64,000 bases of DNA from an uncultured Fibrobacter sp. (GTDB lineage Bacteria > Fibrobacterota > Fibrobacteria > Fibrobacterales > Fibrobacteraceae). The first letter of the stretch is position 1, and the number at the start of each line of letters is the position of its first letter. The translations under genes were made by a program, and so were the position numbers. The stretch lies in contig CAMUYW010000004.1 of the NCBI GenBank assembly GCA_947165045.1, positions 16,395 to 80,394 on the forward strand. Direction: 5' to 3'. Below the pieces are notes generated by a model that saw only the letters and a list, made by a program, of their open reading frames with translations, was not told the origin of the DNA and did no database searches. Positions 42,909 through 51,775 of this stretch are shown here, piece by piece.

Positions 42909-43660
42909 GTAAAGTCTTGTGCTGAACCAAATAAATGATCGAAGCCACTAGAAAGCAGAACTTCTACATCTCCTGTAGGAGAATTTATTTTCATATAACG
43001 ATCATGATAATCGTTTGTAGCGTCTACCTGTTGAAAAGCGCAATGAACTTTGGGATAATTTTTTGAATTAGACTTCCACCACGCACCGATATCTGCATGT
43101 TGTTTGGCATACAAATCTGGAGCCAATGGCAGAAGAATTGTCAATTCAACATTTTCTGCGCTTTTTAATAAATCAAAAAAATTTGATATTATTCCAGAGG
43201 AAAAATTCTTACTATCACATAAATACTTGTCATAGACAATAACATGATTAGCGCTTGAACACATCGCTTTTAAATGTTCAACACATTTAGATCTAGGCTT
43301 ATTCTTAAATGTTCCTGAAAAAGTCAATTTTAAGGAATCGCAACCATCAATATTGACATACGGATAAGCGTATGTCGATTTAGCATCCGTCAAAATCAAT
43401 TTAAGTTTTGTCTTCTTTGCGAGATCTCGTTCATTAAGCCCATTGAATCCAGCCGCCTGCAATTGAGCCTCCATTGCAGTATCCATTTGTGCATTAATTC
43501 TATCGTATTGGTCTTTATTTGTTTGATGAGGCTTGTAATGAGACAAAAGTTGTTCTAACTTCTTTTTCTCATTCAGATTAAGTCTATTTCCATTTTTAAA
43601 ATCTAAATACAATTTTAACAGGCTATCGCAGAGTACAATTTCACTCAATGCCATTTTCAC
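42887..43660 (-). CDS. HDRY/PLD-like protein, third gene of a putative defence operon
   Basis: The 257-residue protein is not recognised as a whole. Its C-terminal half has a strand-helix pattern (ANHVIVYDKYLCD, NVELTILLP) and then NDYHDRYMKINSPTGDVEVLLSSGFDHLF. The HDRY box (about residues 219-222) followed by a hydrophobic strand and SSGFD resembles divergent phospholipase D-like domains in which HxK is replaced by HDR (as in the MIT C-terminal PLD-like family). The N-terminal half is helical. Its start overlaps the ATPase gene by 4 nt. It could be the effector or sensor of the three-gene unit. Confidence 0.55.
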   Translation of the reverse strand: MKMALSEIVLCDSLLKLYLDFKNGNRLNLNEKKKLEQLLSHYKPHQTNKDQYDRINAQMDTAMEAQLQAAGFNGLNERDLAKKTKLKLILTDAKSTYAYPYVNIDGCDSLKLTFSGTFKNKPRSKCVEHLKAMCSSANHVIVYDKYLCDSKNFSSGIISNFFDLLKSAENVELTILLPLAPDLYAKQHADIGAWWKSNSKNYPKVHCAFQQVDATNDYHDRYMKINSPTGDVEVLLSSGFDHLFGSAQDFTYVVTPI

Positions 43661-44661
43661 CCCATATCAATTAATTGTCTTAGCGTGGCATCAAAAAATC
43701 CTGTGGGAAAATCGCATCTTTTTCCGTTTTTTTCATAGTGACCATCTTCTGATATATTCATTTTTTCAAATGGTGTTCTGCAATCACTTTTGTAGAATAA
43801 TTTCACATCGCTTGATTCGATATTTCCTGAATACACTTCGTATCGAATACGATTAATCAAATGTTCGCAATGAGTTTCTATGATTACCTGTATGCCAGCG
43901 GAAGCCACAAAAGAAAGAAATTCGCCCATCTTAGATTGAGCCGCCGGATGCAAATGAATCTCAGGATTTTCTATGATAACAACTTGTCCAGGTTCGGCTC
44001 GCAAGCACGTTATTATAATTTCTGCAGCGTAACTTAAGCCCGCGCCGAGTTGTGTAGGCAAAACATCTTCCAACACATCATAGTTAAACGTAACACCCAG
44101 AATCTTTGGATCAGAAGATTTTTCTACCTTTAATTCAACATTCTTCCCGAAAAAGTATTGAAGCCAATAATCAACATTTTGGGATAAAGTTTTGGATTCT
44201 GACCTTACGAGTTTTTCTGCGATAGTATCAGATTTATGTTTGTATAGATAACTCAATACGAAATCAGCCCTATCTCCAATATCATCAAGATCAGAATGTT
44301 TTGCACTATCTTCAGGGCCAATTCTTGTTTCGCTTAAATAAAAGAGATTCTCGCCTTTTTTTATTGAACTTGGTGGAACATCCGTGCCGAAAGAAAACAT
44401 TTTCGGTTCGAACTTACAAACAACTCCATTAATACTAATAAACAATTCTTTTGCATTCAGATATCTATTTTTTATAACATCAAAAGAATAATATGTTAAG
44501 GGAACATTTCCGCTATTTGCTGCGGCTATATACAACAAAATTGCTTGTATTACAGATGATTTTCCTGCGGAATTTACACCTGTAATAATATTCAGATTTC
44601 CGAAATCAAAGGATTCTTCGTCAATACACTTGAAATTTTTTAATACCAAACTATTTATCAT
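43657..44661 (-). CDS. AAA ATPase with DUF3696-like C-terminus (defence-associated)
   Basis: The 334-residue protein starts MINSLVLKNFKCIDEESFDFGNLNIITGVNSAGKSSVIQAILL with Walker A GVNSAGKSS (about residues 28-36). Walker B and D-loop are VVIIENPEIHLHPAAQSKMGEFL, and the H-loop is VIIETHCEHLINRIR. The tail KMNISEDGHYEKNGKRCDFPTGFFDATLRQL corresponds to DUF3696 (W/F-P-x-GFFD). Family members occur beside DUF262 and nuclease genes in defence islands. It overlaps both neighbours by 4 nt, so stoichiometric expression is likely. Confidence 0.8.
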   Translation of the reverse strand: MINSLVLKNFKCIDEESFDFGNLNIITGVNSAGKSSVIQAILLYIAAANSGNVPLTYYSFDVIKNRYLNAKELFISINGVVCKFEPKMFSFGTDVPPSSIKKGENLFYLSETRIGPEDSAKHSDLDDIGDRADFVLSYLYKHKSDTIAEKLVRSESKTLSQNVDYWLQYFFGKNVELKVEKSSDPKILGVTFNYDVLEDVLPTQLGAGLSYAAEIIITCLRAEPGQVVIIENPEIHLHPAAQSKMGEFLSFVASAGIQVIIETHCEHLINRIRYEVYSGNIESSDVKLFYKSDCRTPFEKMNISEDGHYEKNGKRCDFPTGFFDATLRQLIDMG

Positions 44662-45758
44662 ATATTCAAAGCCTTCTGCAAATCAATAATCTGTTCAAAA
44701 CGACTTTTCACCTTTGTTGAACTATCAACTTGCTTTGAAAAATCAGAATTTAGAAAAACATCTTTTTGTTCGTTCAATCGCTTTGATATTTCCTCTTTCT
44801 TTTGTTCTATCGCTTCGGAATCCTTAGCAAAAAAATACATCAACACTTCAAATAAAGCCATGTTTATAGGAAGCCTTTTTTCATCAGTACCTTTGGAAAA
44901 CCTGAACGCATCAGCACCTAAAGTCATATAGCAATTCTTCATACTACAACAGAAAATTTCTTTCAATTTTTGTACAGTGCCATCATCAAGTTCGTTAATG
45001 ACATCCATTGATTTCGCTAAAAAATCATCTATATCGCTTCGATACTCGTAGTCTTCGAAACCTGCCCATTTATGGAAATACATATAAAATGACAAAGAAC
45101 GAAGAATTATATAACGGTCCTTCATTCTTTTCTGCTTAATAGATCCACCGGTGGCGGTCTGAAATTCCGTCGATTCAGCAAGTTCTTTTAGTAACAAGGT
45201 TGATTTGCCTTGATGAAGAGCATTTCTCATTTCTTGATGGTTCAGCACAGTTCCGCTTCTATTCACTCTATCAAAAATGTCGAATTTTATTTTTTCAAGG
45301 GTGGGAGGCTGAATCATATACACGTATGTTTGATAATCTTCAATTTTCCCTTGCAAAATAGGAGATAAATCTGAAAATTTTTTTCCATTTTCAGAAGATA
45401 ATATTTTTAGGTCCTTCAAAGCAAATTCATTATTCATGAACCGAAAAACCGAAGTCAATCTTTGTCGTCCATCAACAACCTGCTGTTTTCCGTCATTTTG
45501 TTCGAAAAAATAAAACGGTGGTAAGGGAATTCCCATTAAAATAGATTCAATCAGTTCGCATTGTTGTTTTAATGGCCAAACAAATTCGCGCTGAAATTCT
45601 GGGTCCAAAATGATATCCCTTCTGATCGGATCATCCGCTTTACGTTTCAATTGAAAGAGCGTAAACTGATCCCTGCTAATTTTCACCTTTGCATTGGGAT
45701 AAACGGAAGGAGAACCTTCACCTTCATCAACTTCGAGCGTTTCGTCGTTTTGCGTCAT
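44658..45758 (-). CDS. DUF262 (ParB/GmrS-like) protein without HNH domain
   Basis: The 366-residue protein has the DUF262 hallmark LDPEFQREFVWPLKQQCELIESILMGIPLPPFYFFE, then the NTP-binding/hydrolysing motif VVDGRQRLTSVFRF (DGRQR about residues 96-100) and FDRVNRSGTVLNHQEMRNALHQG. In GmrSD-type IV restriction enzymes this domain is followed by a DUF1524 HNH nuclease; here the C-terminal 150 residues are helical and lack H-N-H. The DNA-cleaving or killing activity must then come from another gene of the operon. It is the first gene of the triad, and its upstream 150 nt (45759-45908) separate it from wzx. Confidence 0.82.
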   Translation of the reverse strand: MTQNDETLEVDEGEGSPSVYPNAKVKISRDQFTLFQLKRKADDPIRRDIILDPEFQREFVWPLKQQCELIESILMGIPLPPFYFFEQNDGKQQVVDGRQRLTSVFRFMNNEFALKDLKILSSENGKKFSDLSPILQGKIEDYQTYVYMIQPPTLEKIKFDIFDRVNRSGTVLNHQEMRNALHQGKSTLLLKELAESTEFQTATGGSIKQKRMKDRYIILRSLSFYMYFHKWAGFEDYEYRSDIDDFLAKSMDVINELDDGTVQKLKEIFCCSMKNCYMTLGADAFRFSKGTDEKRLPINMALFEVLMYFFAKDSEAIEQKKEEISKRLNEQKDVFLNSDFSKQVDSSTKVKSRFEQIIDLQKALNI

Positions 45759-45908
45759 AAGCCATAATCTAGCAAAAAAGAGAAGCTTAGGTAACGTATG
45801 ACTATCAACTACCCATTTTTCAGGTCGTTCCTTAATCCGGCTTCGTCAATTTTGATGGCGGCAATCCCTTAGTGGAATTTGCGAAAGAAATCCTTCTCCA
45901 GTTATTTT

Positions 45909-47426
45909 TTAACAATCTTTCAATTTGATACGTTTCATTAAAGAAGGGGGGATTTGCTTGAAAACGAGCAATAACAACACATATAGCATGTACCATAAGC
46001 CTCCAATTAAAAAAATCCATGGCAAACATTCAAATCGGCTTTTGGTTGAATAATCAACAAACGTAAAAATATAGTAAAGCAATACTGTTGGGATAATGGC
46101 TAATAAAATTGGAACCACTATCGGACTAATGATGACGCCTTTGTTTAGTTGTAAAAGGGTAGGGTAGTAATATAGGTAATTAAAAATGATAATTCCCATA
46201 ACATACAGGAAATACGCCAAAATTGCCGACCCCATTCCTATGTGTGGTGCTAAAAAAGCATTGAGAAAAATTGATATTACGCAAAAGATTGCTGTTGCCC
46301 ATACTAAGGGTTTTGTCTTTCCAATCGCAAGTACCAGACTATTGCAAACACTTGTTGGTAAATTTAAACAAAAAGCAATAATTGCAAAGTCAAGCCAGAA
46401 AGACAATTCAATATATTCCGCACCAACAATGAATGCCAACAGTCCCTTTGCACATAATAAAATTGGCATACATAGGCACATGCATAAAATAGTTGATATT
46501 TTACTACCATTTTTTATGTATGCTGTCAACTCTGCAATATTGTCTTTTTTCGCAACAATGACAGAAGCCTTTGGCAATAACAGCGAAGACAAAATTCCGT
46601 TTATGGACAAAATGAATGATGGCAGCAACTGCACAATATTATAATGGGCTACAGCAATAGCTGCAGAACTAGCAAACATTCCCAATATAATTGGTCTGGA
46701 TGATGCAGCACACATTTGAAAAAAACTAAGAACAAAAATGGACAAACTGTAAATCAAAATTATTTTAAAGTTTGCCCAATCAAATTTTGGAAATAAAGAA
46801 GTTACCAAATGCATTTTTTTTGATAAATAGGCATAAGGAACAACAAGTACAGCTAAGAAAAAGGAGAAAAAGAAAAAATAAAATTCAATTGAAAACTTGC
46901 CATAAATCGTTAAATAAATCAAAGCTATTTTAAATGCTGCCACAAAACACATCATTTTATGAACAAAGGCTATTTTTTGAGCGGCTGTTAAAAGTTGGGA
47001 AAATACGGCGCCAATCCAATTGATAATCGCGAAAAAAGCGGATATCCACAAAAACTTTTGCAACAATTCGAATTGAGTGTCAGAAATGCTAAAAAAATTC
47101 CTACCCCATAAAGCAAGAATTATCAATATTCCCGCATTAATTATGCCGATTATGCCATAAAAGGAGACGCTCGTTCTAACAACGCTATCAAGCAAAGTAA
47201 CCTTTTTCTCATAAATCCATTGAGAAAAGAATTTCACGGCACCAACGTGCATTCCCAAGTCTAATAGATGCATGTAAGCGTTTACCGAAGTAGCAAGTGT
47301 CAGAACTCCATAATTTTCAACTTTAAAATAAGATAGTAACAGCGGAACGGAAATTACACCAAAAATAGAATTTAAAATTTTGGCGAGGACCCCCCACGAA
47401 AAAGAAGACGCATAATAATTAGCCAT
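45909..47426 (-). CDS. wzx: Wzx-type flippase of the minus-strand polysaccharide set
   Basis: The 505-residue protein has about 12-14 TM helices and the opening SWGVLAKILNSIFGVISVPLLLSYFKVENYGVLTLATSVNAYMHLLDLGMH, the same plan as the flippase at 29062. It is the last gene of the minus-strand set and overlaps the preceding FrhB-type gene by 8 nt. With its own polymerase at 54189, this set is a separate Wzx/Wzy system. The C-terminus ends in basic residues (PPSLMKRIKLKDC). Confidence 0.82.
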   Translation of the reverse strand: MANYYASSFSWGVLAKILNSIFGVISVPLLLSYFKVENYGVLTLATSVNAYMHLLDLGMHVGAVKFFSQWIYEKKVTLLDSVVRTSVSFYGIIGIINAGILIILALWGRNFFSISDTQFELLQKFLWISAFFAIINWIGAVFSQLLTAAQKIAFVHKMMCFVAAFKIALIYLTIYGKFSIEFYFFFFSFFLAVLVVPYAYLSKKMHLVTSLFPKFDWANFKIILIYSLSIFVLSFFQMCAASSRPIILGMFASSAAIAVAHYNIVQLLPSFILSINGILSSLLLPKASVIVAKKDNIAELTAYIKNGSKISTILCMCLCMPILLCAKGLLAFIVGAEYIELSFWLDFAIIAFCLNLPTSVCNSLVLAIGKTKPLVWATAIFCVISIFLNAFLAPHIGMGSAILAYFLYVMGIIIFNYLYYYPTLLQLNKGVIISPIVVPILLAIIPTVLLYYIFTFVDYSTKSRFECLPWIFLIGGLWYMLYVLLLLVFKQIPPSLMKRIKLKDC

Positions 47427-48576
47427 TATTTTTTCCTAATTTTTTCCATATTTTTTTAGGAACTCTCCACAATAGTGATATAGGACTTTCATGAAGTCTA
47501 ATTCGCCATTTTAAGCATTTGTTTATCGCATAGAGATAACCATTTTCTTTATACAAAGATCTGAACTTCCTATATAAAGGATGTTTTGGGTATGGTCTTT
47601 GTAACGATGGACTGTGCGACACCGCTGTCTCTATGGACTTTTTGATACACTCTACAGGATATTTTTGGACCACATCATTCCAAATATCCTTGGCTTTATT
47701 ATTGTTCAATAAAACAAGAGAAGTATTCTTTAATTCTATGCCAATAAAATCGCCTAGGGTAAAATCTCCAACTCTATTCAGTTCGGCATATTGGCAAGTA
47801 TAACAGTTATCTCGTAGCGTTATACCATTTAAAAAGCCTCTAAAATATGGATTTGTAATCCATGCTTTATCATAGAGCAAAGAGCCTTTGTTCCACAGTG
47901 TAAAATGAAAATTTTTCAATGGAATATTGCTTCTGAAAACGACATTGTCAATTTCTTCAAGATTTTTCTTTTTACGAATATCTTCTATTTCCTGCTTAAG
48001 ATAAGCATTTGGAGAAACGCCATGACAGATTAAATCTGCCGTAATTAGATTATCGTAATCCTTTTTCAAAAAAGCCTTAAGCCCAGCAATTTGGCACGGC
48101 GTGGAAATATAAAGGCAAGACAAGCCATTTTGCAAATCTTTTTTTATAGACTGATAAGAGTCGCCGACATAGCAATGTGTATATTTAGAACCTTTAAGGG
48201 AGTTTAAATCGTCTATTTTAGATATTCGTTTTGTGTGAACGTTGAATTGATTGTCGTAACATGCTCCGTAAACAACGCCGCCTTGTTCAATAACATATTT
48301 CGATAATATGGATGCAATTCCGCCGCTAGCACATTTTTCTCGAAATGCAATATCGGTCGTCCATGCAGCAAAGCATTCTTGAGGACTTTTTTTCTCTACG
48401 GGGACATTTACTGGACAACTTTTTTTGCATAGGTTGCAATTAATGCATTCTTGCTCGTTAATCTCTGGGTGTAACGCCCCCCAAAAATCCTCTTTTATTG
48501 AAATTGCATTTTTAGGGCATGCATTAAAACACGCACAGCAACCAGTACATTGGTCGTATTCACAAATTTTATTCAT
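47419..48576 (-). CDS. FrhB-type iron-sulfur/flavin protein (pair 4)
   Basis: The 385-residue protein has two 4Fe-4S motifs, CTGCCACFNACP and CINCNLCKKSCP, then CASGGIASILSKYVIEQGGVVYGACYD, LKGSKYTHCYVGDSYQ, CLYISTPCQIAGLKAFL, DLICHGVSPNAYL and CYTCQYAELNRVGDFTLGDFIGIELKNT. It follows its pyruvyl transferase-family partner (48577) with no gap, one base after the stop. Such proteins would transfer electrons via FAD and the two clusters. Confidence 0.83.
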   Translation of the reverse strand: MNKICEYDQCTGCCACFNACPKNAISIKEDFWGALHPEINEQECINCNLCKKSCPVNVPVEKKSPQECFAAWTTDIAFREKCASGGIASILSKYVIEQGGVVYGACYDNQFNVHTKRISKIDDLNSLKGSKYTHCYVGDSYQSIKKDLQNGLSCLYISTPCQIAGLKAFLKKDYDNLITADLICHGVSPNAYLKQEIEDIRKKKNLEEIDNVVFRSNIPLKNFHFTLWNKGSLLYDKAWITNPYFRGFLNGITLRDNCYTCQYAELNRVGDFTLGDFIGIELKNTSLVLLNNNKAKDIWNDVVQKYPVECIKKSIETAVSHSPSLQRPYPKHPLYRKFRSLYKENGYLYAINKCLKWRIRLHESPISLLWRVPKKIWKKLGKNNG

Positions 48577-49647
48577 TTAAGCCCCTATTGCTTTATATAA
48601 ATAGTCAATGGATTCTTGACGCCAAACATTTAATTTTTCTTGTACCGGTAGAAAATCTATTGTTTCGGACAACTCGTTATTGTCAAAAGTTTTTTTACTA
48701 AAAATACGACTTTCCAGCCCTAATCGATTCATAAAATCAAATATTCTTGAATTTTGAGATCCTATTTCATTACTATTGAATCTCATAAACATCAAAAAAT
48801 TTTTAGACAGGTTGACACTAATTGCCATTGCATGGAAAGAATCAGTACAAACAAGCCGTGCATTAGATATTAATGCGATAAAATCCTCGATGCCGGCATC
48901 ATAAATTTTTTCAAAAGGCCACTTTTTTTGTGCCTTGTTATAAACTAGCAAAACAACTTTTTTTATGCTATATTTCTTTTGAACTTGTTCAACAAGCTCT
49001 CCGTAGTCCAAACGACTTCCAACAAAATAGCATAAAATATAATCTTCATTGGAAATTTTCAGAGCTGATTCTTTGCCAATATTTTTCCACTCATCAGTTG
49101 TCAATAGAAATGTGGGATCAACAACCCAAGTTGAATGTAGGGAAAACTCCTCTTGAATTAAATCACAACCAGTTTTTTCTCGGCAAGACAATGCTGAAAA
49201 TTCAACAAAGGCATTCCGGTATCGCTCTTTTTGAGAATCTGGTAATGATGATACCCCAAAACTCGAGGCGTAAGCGATTTTTTTGATTGAGGATGGAAAT
49301 ACTTTTAATAAAGAAAAATCAGTAGAATGCTGAGGATGCCATATTTGGTCACTACCACAAATGATTGTGTCAAATTTCTTTTCGCTAAATATTGAAAAAG
49401 AAAATTTTTTTGCGATAAAGCAATTTATTGCATTTATTTTTTTTAGCGAATAAAATTCTCTAAAAGAACGATGAAGCCACACCTTTAGCTTATACAACCA
49501 CATTCGAAACGTTTTTTTCTTTTGCAAAATTTTTACAGAACCAACATTCTTTTCAAGAAATCTGTACAAGGCGAATGCTTGTAACGTTGTTCCGTAGTTT
49601 TTCCCACCCAGCCAAGATACAAGACCTATTTTTAAATTATGTTTCAT
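48577..49647 (-). CDS. Polysaccharide pyruvyl transferase-family protein (pair 4)
   Basis: The 356-residue protein contains GLVSWLGGKNYGTTLQAFALYRFLEK, FDTIICGSDQIWHPQH, IAYASSFGVSSLP, FSALSCREKTGCDLIQEEFSLHSTWVVDPTFLLTTDEW, and ISNARLVCTDSFHAMAISVNLSKNFLMFMR. The order and spacing agree with the pair-1 protein at 38150, including the GSDQ-W motif. The first codon is ATG at 49645-49647. Its FrhB partner begins directly at its end, so the two are probably co-translated. Confidence 0.82.
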   Translation of the reverse strand: MKHNLKIGLVSWLGGKNYGTTLQAFALYRFLEKNVGSVKILQKKKTFRMWLYKLKVWLHRSFREFYSLKKINAINCFIAKKFSFSIFSEKKFDTIICGSDQIWHPQHSTDFSLLKVFPSSIKKIAYASSFGVSSLPDSQKERYRNAFVEFSALSCREKTGCDLIQEEFSLHSTWVVDPTFLLTTDEWKNIGKESALKISNEDYILCYFVGSRLDYGELVEQVQKKYSIKKVVLLVYNKAQKKWPFEKIYDAGIEDFIALISNARLVCTDSFHAMAISVNLSKNFLMFMRFNSNEIGSQNSRIFDFMNRLGLESRIFSKKTFDNNELSETIDFLPVQEKLNVWRQESIDYLYKAIGA

Positions 49648-49683
49648 AAAGACAACTCAACTAATATGTTTTAATATTCGATT

Positions 49684-50790
49684 TCAGCAATTTTGCTTTT
49701 TATATAGAATATTCGATAATACAAATGTTACAACCAATGTAGTCGCAATAATCAACGGAATGCTTAAAGCTGTTTTGTGTAAACCAATGAGACGGAATAA
49801 TACTTTTAGATATGTTAACAAAGGGAGGTGAATCAAGAATATGTACATAGAGATATTCCCTAAATACACCAATTTTTTTTGTAGCAAGAATCGGGAGATA
49901 GGACCACATTGAAATGAAAATGTAAAGATTACTAAAGCAGCGACAATAATACTTACATAAGGCCACAGTATCTCAAAAACAGGAAAAAATGTCATTAAAC
50001 TATTTTTGAATAAAACCACCAATATCACCATAACAGAAACAAAAAGTTCAATAAAAGTAAAGTTAAGAATACGAAATGATTGGAAAGTAGCGTGAAATAA
50101 GCGAGATAATAACATACCAAATATCACGTAAAAAACTCTACAATAAGGAGATGCGTAAACAAGGTCATCAAAAAAAGAATTTTTTTCTATTTCAAAAAAG
50201 AGCGTTCGAACGAGAATGATTGATATAAAACAAAAAAACAACGCATAATAAATCGATTTTATGTTCTTGATTTTTCTAAATAAATTCAGCAGCATCGGAG
50301 CTATTAGATATATGCAGAACAAAGATGAAATGAACCAACATGGAGCATTTGCAATATGGCTAAAAGATTTAACTCCTGTTAATGATTGAAATAATGGGAT
50401 TGTTAATAAAAACTGAATCAATCGTAAAAAAGAAAAATCTTCAATCACAATATTTCCTTCAGAGACATTTGTTAAATAAAATGGCAATCCCATCAATATT
50501 GTTATTATATAAACGAAATAAATCTTTTTTATGTGTTTCAACGCATACTTTATACATGACATTGGAGAAATATCCATTTTATTTTCATTTTTCCCTATAA
50601 AAGAGTACATCATTCCAAAACCAGATAGAATGAAGAAAAAATCAACAGGTAAATACGCATTTCTGAAAAAAAGATCATATATGAAACCAAAATTTCCATT
50701 TCCATATTCAGTTATAAATGAACAATGGAATAATACGATAAGCATTATCATAGGGAATCGCAATGATGTTAAAGTATTAATTCGTTGCAT
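49684..50790 (-). CDS. Acyltransferase 3-family membrane protein
   Basis: The 368-residue protein has roughly ten TM helices, starting MQRINTLTSLRFPMIMLIVLFHCSFI (conserved Arg and His), then AYLPVDFFFILSGFGMMYSF (F-F-x-L-S-G) and a late FLLQKKLVYLGNISMYIFLIHLP. It is similar to the one at 30552. It would O-acetylate a sugar of the second glycan. The gene is strongly AT-rich. No frameshift is seen. Confidence 0.83.
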   Translation of the reverse strand: MQRINTLTSLRFPMIMLIVLFHCSFITEYGNGNFGFIYDLFFRNAYLPVDFFFILSGFGMMYSFIGKNENKMDISPMSCIKYALKHIKKIYFVYIITILMGLPFYLTNVSEGNIVIEDFSFLRLIQFLLTIPLFQSLTGVKSFSHIANAPCWFISSLFCIYLIAPMLLNLFRKIKNIKSIYYALFFCFISIILVRTLFFEIEKNSFFDDLVYASPYCRVFYVIFGMLLSRLFHATFQSFRILNFTFIELFVSVMVILVVLFKNSLMTFFPVFEILWPYVSIIVAALVIFTFSFQCGPISRFLLQKKLVYLGNISMYIFLIHLPLLTYLKVLFRLIGLHKTALSIPLIIATTLVVTFVLSNILYKKQNC

Positions 50791-50799
50791 TGGATATCC

Positions 50800-51759
50800 C
50801 TAAACCTTATGTTTGAAAAAGTAAATCATTTTTTTTGTCAAAGAAATTACACCAAAATTTCTAACTAGTTTTACAAAAAAAGATAAACCGTTCTTAATAT
50901 TCTTTCTTTTTAAGCATACGAACATTGCTTTTGTTTGACAATGAAGCGATACATTTTTTTGATATTTTTTTAATAATTCATCGTTCATAGGAATTTGGGT
51001 TAATGTCTTGTTTATATAAGACTCGAATTCCGCAAGCATGTTCAGCACATCATTCGTATTTTTTCTTTTATGTGAAATACTATCTTTACGAATGTAATAA
51101 TTCAAAAGAGGTTCATCAATATAAAGAGCTTTATACGAAAACAAAACAGGAAGTGTCGTTTGCCATAAATAGCCAAATCGACTTGCAATAAATTCTCTAT
51201 TAGGATGTGTTTTATCAAACGCGTCAACTCTAAACATCAAGCATCCAGAAGTGTTAACACCCCTGTTATTTAAAAATGTTTCAAATAAGTTTTCTTTTTT
51301 TAAGTGATTTGAATTTGGAATTAATAATCCAACAGCGTTTCCTGTTTCTTCGTCTACGTTTATTGCATTACAGATTAATAAGCCATAGTCAGAACCCAGT
51401 TTTTCAAATAATTCAACACGTCGTTCGATCGATTCCGGCGGAAAACTGTCATCATATTCTAAAGACACATAATATTTCCCGTTAATATAACTCAAGGCTT
51501 TCATTACAGCCTCGGAACATCCTTTATTTTCCTGTTGTACAAATTTAAATATCCATCCTTTTTCTTCAAATCTGGGAGCATACGCTTTAACTATGTCGCT
51601 AGTTCCATCTGTAGAACCGTCGTCTACATATATATACTCAATATTGCTATAAGTTTGTGCTAAAACTGAATCAAGACAACGCTTTACAAACGCCTTTCCA
51701 TTATAACCTGGCGTAATGATACTAACTAGTGGATGGATGTTTTTACATGAATTGTTCAT
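50800..51759 (-). CDS. Glycosyltransferase, GT2 family
   Basis: I chose the ATG at 51759 (319 residues), 11 nt after an AAAGG site; the longer track ORF would overlap the FrhB-type gene. The protein starts MNNSCKNIHPLVSIITPGYNGKAFVKRCLDSVLAQTYSNIEYIYVDDGSTDGTSDIV, then NKGCSEAVMKALSYINGKYYVSLEYDDSFPPESI (D-D in place of the usual D-x-D). CpsI/EpsJ-type inverting transferases have this plan. It precedes the acyltransferase gene. Confidence 0.84.
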   Translation of the reverse strand: MNNSCKNIHPLVSIITPGYNGKAFVKRCLDSVLAQTYSNIEYIYVDDGSTDGTSDIVKAYAPRFEEKGWIFKFVQQENKGCSEAVMKALSYINGKYYVSLEYDDSFPPESIERRVELFEKLGSDYGLLICNAINVDEETGNAVGLLIPNSNHLKKENLFETFLNNRGVNTSGCLMFRVDAFDKTHPNREFIASRFGYLWQTTLPVLFSYKALYIDEPLLNYYIRKDSISHKRKNTNDVLNMLAEFESYINKTLTQIPMNDELLKKYQKNVSLHCQTKAMFVCLKRKNIKNGLSFFVKLVRNFGVISLTKKMIYFFKHKV

Positions 51760-51775
51760 AAGTAAGCCTTTCTTT

